A program made the position numbers and the translations under genes. From Spirosoma profusum (GTDB lineage: Bacteria > Bacteroidota > Bacteroidia > Cytophagales > Spirosomataceae), in the NCBI RefSeq assembly GCF_014699005.1, contig NZ_JACWZY010000001.1:62001-126000 (forward strand): a stretch of DNA of 64,000 nt, in the 5' to 3' direction. This document shows positions 42,698 to 52,800 of this stretch, in pieces (position 1 is the first letter of the stretch; every line of letters begins with the position of its first letter). The notes below the pieces were generated by a model that saw only the letters and a program-made list of their open reading frames with translations, made no database searches and had not been told where the DNA came from.

Positions 42698-44260
42698 TTA
42701 CTGGGCCTTCAATCGCTGTAGCCTTGCCTGCGCTGATCGCCGGACGCGCTCGTTAAACGACATTTCCGCACCTCGAAAATCTACCAATACGTCCAGCACT
42801 TTTTCAGAACAACGAATGGCGGCCAGTTTATCGCCAAAATCTTCGTGCATACCCGCCAGATTATTCCAGAGCCAGGCTTCTTTGGGATACACTTCCGTCG
42901 CGAAGTTCATCAACGCGATAGTTTCATTCGGTTTTTTCTGACTCTGTAATAGTTGAGCCTGCGCGTTCAGATTGTTCTGATGCAGGAATGCGGCTGCGGG
43001 GTCGACAGTCAGAAATCGGCGCGCCACTGCTAATGCGCTGTCGATGCCCTGATCATTAATAATTTTGATAAACTGCTGAGCGTTTGGGGGAGGTTTCAGC
43101 CCCGGATAGTGACGTATAGTCCAGAGTGAATCAGGATACTGACTCAGTGTCGCTTTAGAGTCTAGAATGGTCTGCGATGATTTATCCTGTTTCAATACGC
43201 TATTGAAAAATGCCAGCAAATGCCTGTTCGCCAGTTCAAAACTAGCCCGCAGACTGGGTTCTTTGTCGCCACGTACGTGCAGAACGGTGGTAGAAGCACG
43301 GCCTTCGGTTGCTACGTCCCAATGGTGAAGCCGGCTATAATTAAGCAGCAGGTGATAGCGATCAGAATAGATTTTTTTGTGAAATTCATCAAAATGAGCG
43401 TCAGAACTGCCCAGACGTTTGCCATAGATATGAAGGAACGGTACGTGTAATTGTTTAGCATCATAGAAATTGGATTTGCCCAGATAGTCCATAATGCCCT
43501 CGCCGTAGATAGCACTTTCTATGTCGGCCAGGGCACCAACCCGTTTGTCGTGCATAGCAAACAGGACCTGTGTCAGTCCGGAACCGCTGAAGCCCAACGT
43601 ACCCACTTTTTCTTCGTCGATCAACCCTCTTTTTTGAAGGTAGCTAATTGCCAGTTGCATGTCCTGCACTTCCTGAATATAACGTATCATCGGCGTGGCT
43701 TCCGATAGTTCACCTGTTGTCACCATGGCCACTACGTAGCCATTACTAGCCAGCAGTTCGTTGGTTACTGACGTAGAGAGCGGACGTAACGTACCAATCA
43801 GCAGAGGAAAACGCTGGGGTAGGGACGTAGCGGCCTTACGAGCCAGCAAAGGTGAATTCGCCAGTTTTGTCCAATGGGCATCGGTAAGTTTGCCGAAAAA
43901 CCGATCGAACGTAGCACGTTGGTCGTTGAGCAGTCTGGTTTTTAGCGCTGGGTCTTTGCTGCCGTTCAGTTCAGAAAAGCTTTCGGCTGCGCAGTAATCA
44001 CCATACGTCATCGCTACGTTGCTACTGTTACGTTGGGCCGGATACCAGAGATGAAGTTGCACCTGCCGGTGGCGGTTGCCCGTTTCTTTCGCGCCAAAGT
44101 AATCGTACCGTCGCTTCGTCACCCGCGAATCATCGGTTAGCGTCACTACGTTAAAACCAACCGCATGTGGACCGACTGGTAAGTTGACAAAAAACGGATT
44201 TGATTGTGCTCGCGTAACCAGATTAGCTATCAGTAGTACGGAAATGAGCGTATGCTTCAT
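42698..44260 (-). CDS. Secreted alpha/beta-hydrolase with C-terminal TPR-like region
   Basis: A signal peptide (cleavage near residue 18) is followed by an alpha/beta-hydrolase domain (about 50-350) with a nucleophile elbow L-G-F-S-G-S-G near residue 230 and a likely catalytic His in S-R-L-H-H-W-D near 315. The last 130 residues are helical and resemble tetratricopeptide repeats (W-L-W-N-N-L-A-G-M-H-E-D). The same domain pair occurs in the gene at 45244-46641. It ends 4 bp before the intact kelch gene begins upstream in transcription order, so the genes are tightly linked. The substrate is unknown. Confidence 0.8.
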   Translation of the reverse strand: MKHTLISVLLIANLVTRAQSNPFFVNLPVGPHAVGFNVVTLTDDSRVTKRRYDYFGAKETGNRHRQVQLHLWYPAQRNSSNVAMTYGDYCAAESFSELNGSKDPALKTRLLNDQRATFDRFFGKLTDAHWTKLANSPLLARKAATSLPQRFPLLIGTLRPLSTSVTNELLASNGYVVAMVTTGELSEATPMIRYIQEVQDMQLAISYLQKRGLIDEEKVGTLGFSGSGLTQVLFAMHDKRVGALADIESAIYGEGIMDYLGKSNFYDAKQLHVPFLHIYGKRLGSSDAHFDEFHKKIYSDRYHLLLNYSRLHHWDVATEGRASTTVLHVRGDKEPSLRASFELANRHLLAFFNSVLKQDKSSQTILDSKATLSQYPDSLWTIRHYPGLKPPPNAQQFIKIINDQGIDSALAVARRFLTVDPAAAFLHQNNLNAQAQLLQSQKKPNETIALMNFATEVYPKEAWLWNNLAGMHEDFGDKLAAIRCSEKVLDVLVDFRGAEMSFNERVRRSAQARLQRLKAQ

Positions 44261-44264
44261 GGCA

Positions 44265-45227
44265 TTAATTCAGTTGCTTCCAGTGCCCATCTTTCCACTG
44301 CCAGAGTTGGCTGCAAAGCGTCAGTTTATCGGGAGCATCCGGCTGCGGAACTGAACCTCCGTAGAGCAAAATTCGGTTGCCGTCGTAAACCAAATGAGCG
44401 GAATTACGCAGACCGGGCGAGGTAGGTGTTTCAATGTTCGTCCAGGTTTTTCCGTCCCATTTCCAGAAGTCGCCTATCTGTTTCCGATCAGCCGTAAAGC
44501 CTCCGTGTAGGTACGTAACACCCTCGCCGGGGTGATGTGCCAGCATATAACGAGTTCGAGGAGACGGGCCTGCGACAGGCTTCTTTACCCATTGAGTGTC
44601 AGTCCATTCCCACACGACCGATTTTCCATCTTCCCAGTCAAGCATGACTAAAGCCTGGCGTTTGTTGTCGTAAGTAATCTGGTACGGACCATCCGGATGC
44701 GGTCCATTAGTGGAGAGTTTCTTCCAGGCGTTCGAGCTATATTCCCATAACTCAAACTGCTGGTCGTTCCCGTACATAAATTTGGTTTTATCGCTGGCAT
44801 CGCCGTACACGAGTACACGTTTGTGCACGGGATCATAAACGGCTTTTGGCTCCTTAACGGGGCAAGTCGAACTAACCTGTTTCCAGTCTTGACCATTCCA
44901 GCGCCAGACGTCGTAGTAAATTGTGTAAGGCTGCTGTTTTTCAGAAACTCCGCCAAACAAAAGTGTTACGTTGTCAGCTTTGTGATACACCAGCGCATGG
45001 CCGCTACGTCCCCCTGGCCCCGGCTTATCATACTGTTTCCAGCCGAATGAGTCCCATTCATACACGGCCGTGAATTCGTTCAACGTACCATTGACAACCG
45101 TTGCTCCGCCGTAAACAATCAATTTGTTACGATACGTATCAAAAGCCACTGTTTCCAGATGACGAGGCTCAGGCGACGTAGCACCGATAATACCTGCCCC
45201 GAATAGTATAAGGAAAAAGATACGCAT
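44265..45227 (-). CDS. Secreted kelch-repeat (beta-propeller) protein
   Basis: A short signal peptide (L-I-L-F-G-A-G-I-I-G-A) is followed by about six kelch-like blades, each with an aromatic turn such as Y-G-G or F-G-G and W-x-W-D/N-G. No catalytic motif is seen, so a binding or scaffold function is likely. It sits between two hydrolase+TPR genes with gaps of 4 and 16 bp, an operon. The gene at 41664-42660 is a damaged paralogue. Confidence 0.8.
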   Translation of the reverse strand: MRIFFLILFGAGIIGATSPEPRHLETVAFDTYRNKLIVYGGATVVNGTLNEFTAVYEWDSFGWKQYDKPGPGGRSGHALVYHKADNVTLLFGGVSEKQQPYTIYYDVWRWNGQDWKQVSSTCPVKEPKAVYDPVHKRVLVYGDASDKTKFMYGNDQQFELWEYSSNAWKKLSTNGPHPDGPYQITYDNKRQALVMLDWEDGKSVVWEWTDTQWVKKPVAGPSPRTRYMLAHHPGEGVTYLHGGFTADRKQIGDFWKWDGKTWTNIETPTSPGLRNSAHLVYDGNRILLYGGSVPQPDAPDKLTLCSQLWQWKDGHWKQLN

Positions 45228-45243
45228 GGGAGTAAGCTGTAGA

Positions 45244-46641
45244 TCAATTCGTTGCTGGGAAAAGCTTCTTATATCGATCCTCCGATCGCACTAATTCCAG
45301 ATCCGGGTCACTATCGAATTGTTGCTTCGAACCATAGCCCAGCTTTACAGCCTGTTCCAGTGCGTCTAATGCTTTTTCTTTCTCCTTTATTAGCGAATAG
45401 GCACAGCCCAGGTTGTAATAATCTCCTCCGTGTGGCTCTAGTTTAATGGCTTTCTGATAGTAAGGTATACTCTCGCTGAATTTCCCCGATGCCAGCAGTG
45501 GGAACGCCAGACTGGCGTATAGATTTCGGTTTTCACCATTGATGGCAATGGCCTTCGATACGTAGCCGTCGGCTTCAGCAGGTTTATTTGTCAGATAGGA
45601 CAAGACAGCTAGGCTTGTTAACGCACTGGGATTTTTAGGTTGAAGGGCGACTGCTTTTCGGTACGTCTGAAATGCCTCATCGTACTGTTTTAAATCGCGT
45701 AATGCTCCCCCATACATCGAAAGCGCCGTTGCATCATTGGGGTGCTTAGCTACCCAGCTTTTTAGGAGTTCAGCGGCTTTTTCGGATTGATGGCCAAAGC
45801 TGGCTGCGAAAATTTCACGACTAGCCGCCTGTAGGTCCTGCTGTGCTGGAACGGGTTCCAACTGATTTTTCCAGAATGAGATGGTTTCCAGAATGAGTTT
45901 ACGCGCTTCGTCATTGCCCGAAAACGTATCGAATGCGTGTGGCATATTGGAAGCCATCAATAGTCTCCACGGCGCTTTGTTTTTCATGACTTCACTCCAG
46001 ATCTTGTCGTACCCATCTCCCCGAACATCGCCTTCGGCCACTAGGAAAAGCACGGGAAGGTCTTTTCGAAATGGCCCTACTGGTGCCTGACCGTAGTAGA
46101 GAGCGGCTGCTTTAATGCCTTTGTGAGCTGATTCGCCCATTAAATACTCAACTGCCTGCGAAACATTGGCCGATGCAGCATAGACCCCAATATTATCGGA
46201 ATCAATATGGTGTTCAGCCCCTTTTTGCGTCAGAAAATTAAACACACCACGTAGTGATTCCTGAACCCGGCTGCGATCAGCTTCCATCGAAACGCCGATG
46301 AACCCCTGTGCGGCCATCATTTGCGGCCAGGTTTGGTATACGCCCCAATCTTTCACTCTTCGTTCGGACGGATTTGGGTCATCGCCGATAGCATTCAGGA
46401 AAACAATGACTGGCCGCTTCTCGCCCGCCTTCAACTGGGATGGTATGTACAGATCCAGTTTTAAGGTGCCTTTCGTGTCACTCAGGTACGTAACGTTTGT
46501 TTTTACGGTTACCTTTTTCGTGTCAGGATGCGTCAGCACGATACCTAAATTACGGCCATCTAATGGAGAACTGGTGTTTGGGTTTTGAGCCATTGTGGAC
46601 AGGCTCATCAGTAAAGACGCGATAGCTAGCGTTGTTTTCAT
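45244..46641 (-). CDS. Secreted alpha/beta-hydrolase with C-terminal TPR repeats
   Basis: A signal peptide (cleavage near residue 18, T-M-A-Q) precedes an esterase-type alpha/beta-hydrolase domain (about 50-265). The nucleophile elbow reads Y-A-A-S-A-N, lacking the first Gly of G-x-S-x-G, a variation seen in some esterase families. Candidate acid and His are in A-E-G-D and M-P-H-A-F. Residues 270-460 form about five TPR units (A-L-S-M-Y-G-G-A-L, L-A-V-L-S-Y, Y-Y-N-L-G-C-A-Y-S). It is the first gene of the hydrolase/kelch operon. Function beyond hydrolase fold is inference. Confidence 0.82.
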   Translation of the reverse strand: MKTTLAIASLLMSLSTMAQNPNTSSPLDGRNLGIVLTHPDTKKVTVKTNVTYLSDTKGTLKLDLYIPSQLKAGEKRPVIVFLNAIGDDPNPSERRVKDWGVYQTWPQMMAAQGFIGVSMEADRSRVQESLRGVFNFLTQKGAEHHIDSDNIGVYAASANVSQAVEYLMGESAHKGIKAAALYYGQAPVGPFRKDLPVLFLVAEGDVRGDGYDKIWSEVMKNKAPWRLLMASNMPHAFDTFSGNDEARKLILETISFWKNQLEPVPAQQDLQAASREIFAASFGHQSEKAAELLKSWVAKHPNDATALSMYGGALRDLKQYDEAFQTYRKAVALQPKNPSALTSLAVLSYLTNKPAEADGYVSKAIAINGENRNLYASLAFPLLASGKFSESIPYYQKAIKLEPHGGDYYNLGCAYSLIKEKEKALDALEQAVKLGYGSKQQFDSDPDLELVRSEDRYKKLFPATN

Positions 46642-46741
46642 GCGAGTGTATTTGTTGTCATGAATACATGATTCTGACCCCGATTTAAGGCCAGAAATCG
46701 CATGATGCTTCTATTCCGGTCGGATTGGGACTAATAATCGG

Positions 46742-47818
46742 CTACGTGCTCAATTTTTTAAGGAATGGCTCCCGGAATTTGGAGGGTGTAGTACCGTATT
46801 GCCGGCGGAAGGCTTCGTTGAAGCTGGCCAGCGAGTTGAAGCCAGAGTCGAACGCGATCGCTGCAATAGTGTAATGAAAATAAGCCGGATTCCTCAGTCG
46901 TTGCTGGGCCTCTTCCAGACGTAACGTATTCATGTAATCGGCGTAGGATTGCTGCATTCGTTCGTTCAGCACCTGCGATAGATGATGGCGCGACGTAGCG
47001 AGCTTTTCAGCCAACGTATCAATAGTCTGCGACGAATCGAGGAAGAGTTTATCGACTGCCATGCTACGTTGGAGTGCCTGTTCGATCCGGTCAGCCTCAT
47101 CAGGTTTCAGGCTGGAGCGAGCGTATTTGGGACTTTTAGGAGAAGAAATAGACGACTGTGGTTGTGTTGGAGTCTGGTCTGAGATTTGCGTGAAAGGCCC
47201 GGCTTTTGCAATGACTTGATAACTAACCCAGTAAATCAGCAACGTAAGTGCAACGAATAATAACCGTACATCCGGAAAGCGACCGTAGTACACAACCATC
47301 AATGCCAGCGTAACGATAATAATCTGTTCGGTTATAGCGGCTACCCGAAGAAAAGGTTTCAGCGATTGAGGAGCTATTCGATAAGCCAGCCAGGTGTATA
47401 TTCCCAGCGATAAAGTCTGGAAGGCAGCCTTAGCGAAGGGATGGACTTCGCGGATCTCTCCCTCTGTTACGTATACGCCAGTCATCCAGAGGGTGGCCAA
47501 ACCGAATAGTACGAAATGCCACCAGTCTGCCAGCGCCCGTTTATTTGTGGTTTTGGCTTTGACATATAAGAATAGCAATGGCCCGATTAAATAGGGTAAT
47601 TGGTACGACAGCATATACAGCCATAGTACGTTCTGATAGAGCCACACTTTTGCAATAACCTTCAGTGTCAGTTGCAGGCCAGCCACCAGTAAAAACAGGC
47701 TTATATACAGATTGGCCGGTTCATTACGTCGGTTTTTCAGAAACCATATACTCAGCAATCCGCCCTGTAATGCGCCAAATAGCAGCAGAAAAATAGTAAC
47801 CTGTTGGACCATGATCAA
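46742..47818 (-). CDS. Membrane-anchored AraC-family transcriptional regulator
   Basis: The N-terminal 215 residues contain about seven membrane helices; the C-terminal 110 residues form an AraC double helix-turn-helix (L-A-E-K-L-A-T-S-R-H-H-L-S-Q-V-L and I-A-A-I-A-F-D-S-G-F-N-S-L-A-S-F). The linker is Ser/Pro-rich. Such 7TM-AraC fusions are common in Bacteroidota and would sense a membrane-associated signal. It lies 100 bp upstream of the hydrolase/kelch operon on the same strand, so it may control it. The start may be two codons later (M-V-Q-Q). Confidence 0.88.
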   Translation of the reverse strand: MIMVQQVTIFLLLFGALQGGLLSIWFLKNRRNEPANLYISLFLLVAGLQLTLKVIAKVWLYQNVLWLYMLSYQLPYLIGPLLFLYVKAKTTNKRALADWWHFVLFGLATLWMTGVYVTEGEIREVHPFAKAAFQTLSLGIYTWLAYRIAPQSLKPFLRVAAITEQIIIVTLALMVVYYGRFPDVRLLFVALTLLIYWVSYQVIAKAGPFTQISDQTPTQPQSSISSPKSPKYARSSLKPDEADRIEQALQRSMAVDKLFLDSSQTIDTLAEKLATSRHHLSQVLNERMQQSYADYMNTLRLEEAQQRLRNPAYFHYTIAAIAFDSGFNSLASFNEAFRRQYGTTPSKFREPFLKKLST

Positions 47819-47966
47819 ATTGGTTCAGCTCTCGGCAATCTATTGATTCTGTTGGAGATGCTGTCAATAAATTACATGAGCGGATAAGCCAGAATGAACC
47901 GGCAGCTGTTCAGTAATTTGTACTGACCGGTCTTGGAGATAGCACAGCTACTAATTCGTTTTTCCG

Positions 47967-47974
47967 TACTTTTG
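47967..47974 (+). promoter_or_regulatory. Candidate -7 element TACTTTTG upstream of icd
   Basis: It matches TAnnTTTG and lies 61 bp upstream of the icd ATG at 48036. The same octamer precedes the EEP gene. No clear TTG at -33. Confidence 0.5.
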
Positions 47975-48035
47975 CACCGCAAAGGCATACCTGCCAAGTT
48001 TTCGTTTCGTTTTCAATCGTTTATAACAAAGTCAA

Positions 48036-49256
48036 ATGGAAAAAATTAAGGTAGCGAATCCGGTTGTCGAACTGGATGGCGATGAAATGACCCGTATCAT
48101 CTGGAAATTCATTAAAGACAAACTGATTCTGCCCTACGTTGATGTTGATATTAAATACTATGACCTCGGCATTCAGTATCGCGACGAAACCGACGATCAG
48201 GTAACGATTGACGCGGCCAATGCCATTAAACAATACGGTGTTGGTATCAAATGCGCCACCATCACGCCCGACGAAGACCGCGTTAAAGAGTTTAATCTGA
48301 AACAGATGTGGAAATCGCCGAATGGCACAATCCGGAACATTCTGGATGGAACTGTTTTTCGCGAGCCAATCGTGATGAGCAACGTACCACGTCTGGTAAC
48401 GAACTGGACGGCTCCGATCATCGTTGGCCGTCACGCGTTTGGCGACCAGTACCGCGCTACCGATTTTGTGGTGCCAGGTAAAGGTAAACTGACCATGAAA
48501 TTCGAAGGCGAAGACGGCACCGTGATGGATTTTGAAGTATTCAACTTCAAAGGTCCGGGCGTAGCGATGGGTATGTACAATGTCGAAGAATCGATACGTG
48601 GTTTTGCGTTGGCCTGCTTCAATATGGCCCTCCAAAAAGGCTGGCCACTTTATCTGTCGACCAAGAACACGATTCTGAAAAAATACGACGGCCGGTTCAA
48701 AGATATTTTCCAGGAAATCTACGAAGGCCAGTTCAAGGCGAAAGGCGTTCATTACGAACACCGGCTTATCGACGACATGGTAGCGTCGGCGCTGAAATGG
48801 AATGGTAACTTTGTATGGGCCTGCAAAAACTATGATGGCGACGTTCAGTCGGATACCGTAGCGCAAGGTTTCGGTTCGCTGGGTCTGATGACATCGGTAC
48901 TGGTTACGCCCGATGGTGGAACGATGGAAGCCGAAGCGGCTCACGGCACCGTAACGCGCCACTACCGCGAATACCAGAAAGGCAATAAAACGTCGACCAA
49001 CCCAATCGCTTCGATCTACGCCTGGACGCGTGGTCTGGCATTCCGGGGCAAACTCGATGGCAATCAGGCCTTGATCGATTTCGCCAATGCGCTGGAGCAA
49101 GTATGCGTTGAAACCGTTGAAAGCGGCAAAATGACGAAAGACTTAGCCTTGTCAGCTTTCCCAAATGATACGGTTTTAGTGGCAGGTGAGCATTACCTGT
49201 ACACCGAAGATTTCCTCGAAGCACTGGACGAAAACTTAAAAGCGAAACTAGCTTAA
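48036..49256 (+). CDS. icd: NADP-dependent isocitrate dehydrogenase, eukaryote-like type
   Basis: The 406-residue protein begins [15 protein letters not shown] and carries the substrate segment K-S-P-N-G-T-I-R-N near residue 95 and the dinucleotide region A-A-H-G-T-V near 308. This is the homodimeric type II form related to mitochondrial and cytosolic IDH rather than to E. coli Icd. It makes 2-oxoglutarate and NADPH in the TCA cycle. A 1080-bp open frame on the opposite strand is a codon-bias shadow. Confidence 0.96.
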   Translation: MEKIKVANPVVELDGDEMTRIIWKFIKDKLILPYVDVDIKYYDLGIQYRDETDDQVTIDAANAIKQYGVGIKCATITPDEDRVKEFNLKQMWKSPNGTIRNILDGTVFREPIVMSNVPRLVTNWTAPIIVGRHAFGDQYRATDFVVPGKGKLTMKFEGEDGTVMDFEVFNFKGPGVAMGMYNVEESIRGFALACFNMALQKGWPLYLSTKNTILKKYDGRFKDIFQEIYEGQFKAKGVHYEHRLIDDMVASALKWNGNFVWACKNYDGDVQSDTVAQGFGSLGLMTSVLVTPDGGTMEAEAAHGTVTRHYREYQKGNKTSTNPIASIYAWTRGLAFRGKLDGNQALIDFANALEQVCVETVESGKMTKDLALSAFPNDTVLVAGEHYLYTEDFLEALDENLKAKLA

Positions 49257-49260
49257 ACTT

Positions 49261-49295
49261 ATGAACCGCTCCGGCGGGCCGCCGGAGCGGTTCAT
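49261..49295. repeat. Perfect 17-bp inverted repeat with 1-nt centre after icd
   Basis: ATGAACCGCTCCGGCGG (49261-49277) is followed by one G and the exact complement (49279-49295). It starts 4 bp after the icd stop and ends 13 bp before the next start codon. There is no T-run. It shares CCGCTCCGGCGG with the repeat at 36604. Confidence 0.8.
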
Positions 49296-49308
49296 AAACC
49301 CCAATCTC

Positions 49309-49716
49309 ATGAAACACATTCTTGTCCTTGTGGCGCTGGCTTTGTTGTCAATCTCGACCAATGCGCACACCCTAACTGGCGATCCGCCTGCAAAAAAGAT
49401 GAAAGCAAATGTTGTTCAGCACATTGTGCTGTTTAAGTTCAAACCCGAAACAACGCCCGAAAAGGTAAAAGAAATCCTGGCAGCTTTTGAAGCACTTCCT
49501 TCAAAAATCAGCCAGATTAAAGGGTTTCAATGGGGAACTAATAACAGCCCTGAAAAACACTCAAAAGGCTTGACGCACGCCTTCATTCTGACTTTCGATT
49601 CTGAGAAAGACCGCGACGCGTATCTGCCGCACCCTGCTCACGGCGAATTTGGTAAAATCGTTGGCCCCTGGCTCGCCGACGTAACGGTAGTAGATTTCAC
49701 GAATCAGGCAAAGTAA
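49309..49716 (+). CDS. Secreted Dabb (stress-responsive alpha/beta-barrel) domain protein
   Basis: The 135-residue product has a signal peptide (V-L-V-A-L-A-L-L-S-I-S, cleavage near residue 19) and a Dabb/ferredoxin-like domain (about 35-130) with V-Q-H-I-V-L-F-K-F, W-G-T-N-N-S and the His-rich turn Y-L-P-H-P-A-H near residue 108. Dabb dimers occur in stress proteins and polyketide cyclases; no precise role is known. The ATG at 49309 gives a proper signal peptide; the longer frame from 49261 would translate the hairpin. Confidence 0.82.
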   Translation: MKHILVLVALALLSISTNAHTLTGDPPAKKMKANVVQHIVLFKFKPETTPEKVKEILAAFEALPSKISQIKGFQWGTNNSPEKHSKGLTHAFILTFDSEKDRDAYLPHPAHGEFGKIVGPWLADVTVVDFTNQAK

Positions 49717-49744
49717 CGTAGTACGATTCTGTTTTTAGAATAAT

Positions 49745-49777
49745 AAAAAACCCCTTCAACTAATCTGAAGGGGTTTT
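49745..49777. terminator. Bidirectional intrinsic terminator
   Basis: AAACCCCTTCA (49748-49758) pairs with TGAAGGGGTTT (49766-49776), with A-run before and T-run after, between two convergent genes. Confidence 0.9.
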
Positions 49778-49811
49778 GTTGTGTGCGATAGAACGAAATA
49801 AATTGGATTGC

Positions 49812-52800
49812 CTATTGCTTCACTAATCGAATTTCCCGGCGCTGGGTGGACGTACTGACCTGCAAAAGGAGTACGCCCTGATTAACAATTGGTATTCGAA
49901 CACGCTCCCTGGCTGCTACGTTCTCAAGCCGGGTTTGATGCAGCGACTGGCCTTTCAGATTCGTTACGTTCACTTGAACCGACTGACTGTCTGCTCCGCT
50001 GATTTCAATGTCCACAAATTCACCTTCAACTGGGTTGCCCAGTACATTCACCTGCAACTCTGTACTCCGTTCAGCTACTCCCTGCCGGGAGCTTCCGCAA
50101 CCAACCAGCCAGTTGTACTCATAACTGGCCGACGAATTGCCCTGTTGTGCTCGTAGACGTAGCACTGCATTGTCAGTATACAACTCCAGTGCATAAGGAC
50201 CCGGCAACGTAGTGGGAAGCATCTCGTTTACTATCGAAAAACTCACCGGTTCACCCGTTAGCCCACTGTACATTGGCTGGAAACGTATCGACCGACGATT
50301 GGCACCAATACTCACGCAGCTTAATGTCTGTACGCCCGTTATGGTAAACGTACCGGACGGATTACCAGCAGGTTGGACGGTCAATAAAAAACTGGTGCTG
50401 GCACTAAGACCGCTGGGGTCGGTTGCTGTTACGGTCACGCTACTTACGCCCGATACACTCGGTACACCCCCAATCTGTGTCGGTGGACTAAAATTCATCC
50501 CAGGAGGCAGACCCGTAACGCTCAGTACCAGACTATGTGGTGATTCATTATCGGTGAAGGTCGTTTGTGGAATCGTGTAGCCGAAAGCCTGTCCCACTTT
50601 GGCCGTCTGGTCGGTGAGAGGCTGGTTGACGCGGGGTGACGTATTGGGCTGTGGACTCTGACAAGTAGCCAGCCAGTTGTACGTGAACGAGACTTCATTC
50701 GGGCTGCCTTCCTGTTTAGCCTTCAGCACAATGGTTGGATTATCGTTATAGAGTTGCAGTGAGTATGGCCCAGGGGCTGTCGTTGGAAATAACTCATTCA
50801 CTACCCAAAAACTCAGCGGTTGTCCGTTTAATCCCGAATAGCGTGGCGTAAAGCTGATTTCGTACCGATTGTTGGCTATCTGATTACACGTCAGCGGATT
50901 TACGCCTGTAATGGCAAATGGCGCGCTGGCCGTTGCCGATGAGGGTTGTACGGTTAAGCCAAAACTAGTGGTGGCACTAAGCCCGCCGGGGTCGGTAGCG
51001 ATCAGCACGATAGTCGACGTACCACTTTGGGAAGATGTACCGGAAATTACCGCCCCGGCCAAAGTCAAGCCCGATGGTAATCCCTGCGCTGTCAAACTTA
51101 ATGCGTTCGGAGTCTGGGCATCGGTAAACGTAGCGCTCACATTCAAACTAAACGGTTGTCCCTGAATGGCTACCTGAGTGGCTATCGGATTGGCCAGCGT
51201 TGGTGGCGTGTTGGTGGCCGTTGGTTCCACTACCGTCAACAGGAAACTGGTACTGACACTAAGTCCACCGGGGTCAGTTGCTGTTACGGTCACGTTGCTT
51301 ACGCCCGATACGTTAGGCACTCCTCCGATCTGATAAGGTGGGCTAAAGCTGAGACCAGTCGGTAATCCATTAGCCGTAAGTGTCAGACTGTGAGGTGATT
51401 CATTATCGGTGAAGGTCGTTTGCGGAATCGTGTAACCGAACGCCTGCCCCACTCGGGCCGTCTGGTCAGCTAAAGGCTGGTTGACGCGGGGTTGTGTATT
51501 GGGCTGAGTACTTTCGCAGTTGGCCAGCCAGTTATATGTATACGAAACTTCGCCCGGCGTGCCAGTCTGCTGTGCTTTAAGAACAATGGACGGATTGTCG
51601 GTATACAGTTGCAATGTGTAGGGCCCTTGTGCCGTAGTCGGGAACAGCTCATTGACCACGGAGAAACTGACAGGCTGCCCATTGAGACCACTATATTGTG
51701 GCGTAAAACTGATTACGTACCGATTGCTGGCAATCTGCTGACAAGTGTGTTTTGTAACAGCGGTAATAGCGAAAGGACCGGTGGGGGGATTAGTTTGCAG
51801 AACATCCACAGAAGCCCGACTCTGACAACTCCCTGTAGCACCGGTAACCGAGTAGTTACCAGACGTATTGACCACGATAGAGACCGTATTGGCGCCGGTA
51901 TTCCACTGATAGTTGTTGGCTCCGCTCGCCGTTAGTGTCGTGCTCTGGCCAAGGGCAATCGTGAGCGATGGATTGGCCGAAATACTAACCGAAGGCACCG
52001 TATTATCCTGACTCACTACGGCATTCGCCGTGGCCGTACATCCGTTCTGGGCTGTCAGCGTGACGGAGTAGGTAGCCGCTAACGTAGCACGAATGGTTTG
52101 AGTCGTTTCTCCCGTATTCCACCGATACGTTCCAGCGCCGATAGCTGATAAAGAAACCGACGAACTGCTGCAACTCAACGTAGCGCTACCCGGATTGATG
52201 CTGACACTTGGCGAACTCGCTTCCCGAGAAATAATCGCACTAGCCGAAGCCGTGCAGCCGTTGGCACCTGTGAGGGTTACCGAGTAAGTAGTCGCTGTGG
52301 AAACAGAAATACTCGCAGTCGTTTCGCCGGTTGACCAACGTAGTGAACCCGCTCCGACTGCCGACAGACTTGCCGATGACGTAGCGCAACTCAACGTAGC
52401 ACTTGAGGGGTTGATGCTCACCGTCGGTAATGCGTTGTCCTGAGTCACCTGAACCGAGGCCGAAGCCGTACAACTATTGGCAGCGGTCAGCGTGACCGAA
52501 TAGGTATCAGCTAAACTGACCGAAATACTTTGAGTAGTCGCTCCCGTGCTCCACCGATACGTACCGGCACCTGTGGCCGATAAACTTACCGTGGGAGTTC
52601 CACAGGTTAACATAGCATTGGATGGATTAATGCTTATTGTGGGCAGATCGCTGTCCTGACTCACTTGAATAGACGCCGTAGCTGTGCAACCATTTGCGGC
52701 TGTCAGCGTGACGGAGTAGGTAGTTGCCGACGTAGCACTAATAGATTGGGTGGCTGCTCCTGTGTTCCATCGGTACGTTCCAGTGCCGATAGCCGTCAGG

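Noticed and set aside
48021-49100. 359-residue open frame on the minus strand
   Set aside because: It lies entirely over icd, has no family-like motifs and its residue mix is that of an antisense codon shadow.
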